A stretch of 64,000 bases of DNA from Afipia sp. P52-10 (lineage in GTDB: Bacteria > Pseudomonadota > Alphaproteobacteria > Rhizobiales > Xanthobacteraceae), in contig NZ_AZSJ01000003.1 of NCBI RefSeq assembly GCF_000516555.1, forward strand, positions 91,269 through 155,268, read 5' to 3'. Below are positions 63,691 to 64,000 of the stretch, in pieces. Positions within the stretch are counted from its first letter, which is position 1. Every line of letters begins with the position of its first letter. The notes beneath the pieces are model-generated. The model worked only from the letters and a program-made list of their open reading frames with translations, did no database searches and was not told the origin of the DNA. Position numbers and translations under genes: made by a program.

Positions 63691-63822
63691 CGCGTGCTCG
63701 ATGGCGTCGGCCTGATGATCGACGTCCTATCCCTGCGTCTCGCGCAGGGCCCGCATCGCGGCGGCTTCGATCTGTGCTGCTGCAGTCGTCCAATCGGCGG
63801 TCGTCATATCAGCGGTCGTCAT
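63691..63822 (-). pseudogene. Amber-interrupted N-terminal extension of HD gene
   Basis: ATG 63820-63822 follows AAGGAGAGCCCC, the best ribosome site in the area. It encodes 31 residues (ending AAAMRALRETQG), then TAG, then 12 in-frame codons (DVDHQADAIEHA) that run straight into the HD protein's MAEEL. Both sides look coding, so one C-to-T change on the coding strand (CAG to TAG) would explain the stop. It could alternatively be a short upstream frame. Confidence 0.6.
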
Positions 63823-64000
63823 GGGGCTCTCCTTGACGAAAGACGCTTGGGAACGTGTACGCCTGATTCCAGCACTTGAGATAATACGCCAATCCGCCAA
63901 GGACAGGGGCGGCATCGCATCCTTGTGATCGAGCGGCTCGGCCCGGGTTACGGAAACCTGAGAAACCGGGCGCCTCCTGTTTAGAACGAACCTAAGCTAG

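Overview
The window reads as chromosomal DNA of a metabolically versatile alphaproteobacterium. High GC, long antisense open frames, a complete SoxAX/YZ/B/CD system, Ku plus a three-domain LigD, many orphan Bug-type binding proteins, and Bradyrhizobium-like small proteins (DUF3175, DUF6496-like and short single-membrane-segment proteins) point to the Bradyrhizobium/Rhodopseudomonas/Afipia group. That placement is inference from gene content. I saw no rRNA, tRNA, CRISPR array, integrase or transposase.

Layout. 0-33 kb is a catabolic and uptake region. It holds a taurine/nitrate-type ABC importer operon with its own GntR regulator, divergent from a FAH-family hydrolase and a metal-dependent cyclase (71-6377). 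Next come an MmgE/PrpD protein with a divergent LysR, a pair of acyl-CoA dehydrogenases, three orphan tripartite-tricarboxylate (Bug) receptors, two IclR regulators, and two SDRs, one of them FabL-like. After these lie a CHAD protein, an Rnk-type regulator, a cupin, an alkylsulfatase next to a TauD-like dioxygenase and TetR, a TAXI receptor, an AceE-like E1 with a divergent Lrp regulator, and an AMP-ligase/SDR pair. 33-47 kb is a sulfur-oxidation island: cytochrome c2, soxF, a small cytochrome, soxD-C-B-Z-Y (minus), soxAX (plus), soxWV (minus), soxSR and soxT (plus), then a second YeeE/YedE protein with a DsrE-like periplasmic protein. 47-55 kb is a DNA-repair and stress block: iron-permease-like protein, UdgX, Ku, a small protein, LigD, two lysine/arginine-rich proteins, zinc-ribbon, DUF2188-like and CBS proteins. 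55-64 kb holds an isochorismatase-like hydrolase, a frameshifted hybrid sensor kinase, small membrane proteins, an AI-2E-type permease with a long tail, and a LysR locus divergent from ABM and RidA genes. It ends with an HD protein whose N-terminal extension is cut off by an in-frame amber codon.

How it works together. Sox proteins oxidise thiosulfate or sulfide in the periplasm on the SoxYZ carrier and pass electrons through SoxAX/SoxCD to c-type cytochromes. SoxS/V/W keep the thiols reduced, SoxR (two cysteines placed as in persulfide sensors) probably controls the divergent promoters, and the YeeE/YedE proteins probably move sulfur compounds. Ku, LigD and UdgX suggest coordinated double-strand-break and uracil repair. 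The strongest novelty leads are the two gene-breaking lesions (kinase frameshift, HD amber), several strong palindromic operators in divergent promoters, a 17-residue Phe-Phe-Phe leader-like peptide with a hairpin, the FabL-like SDR, and the UdgX-Ku-LigD neighbourhood.
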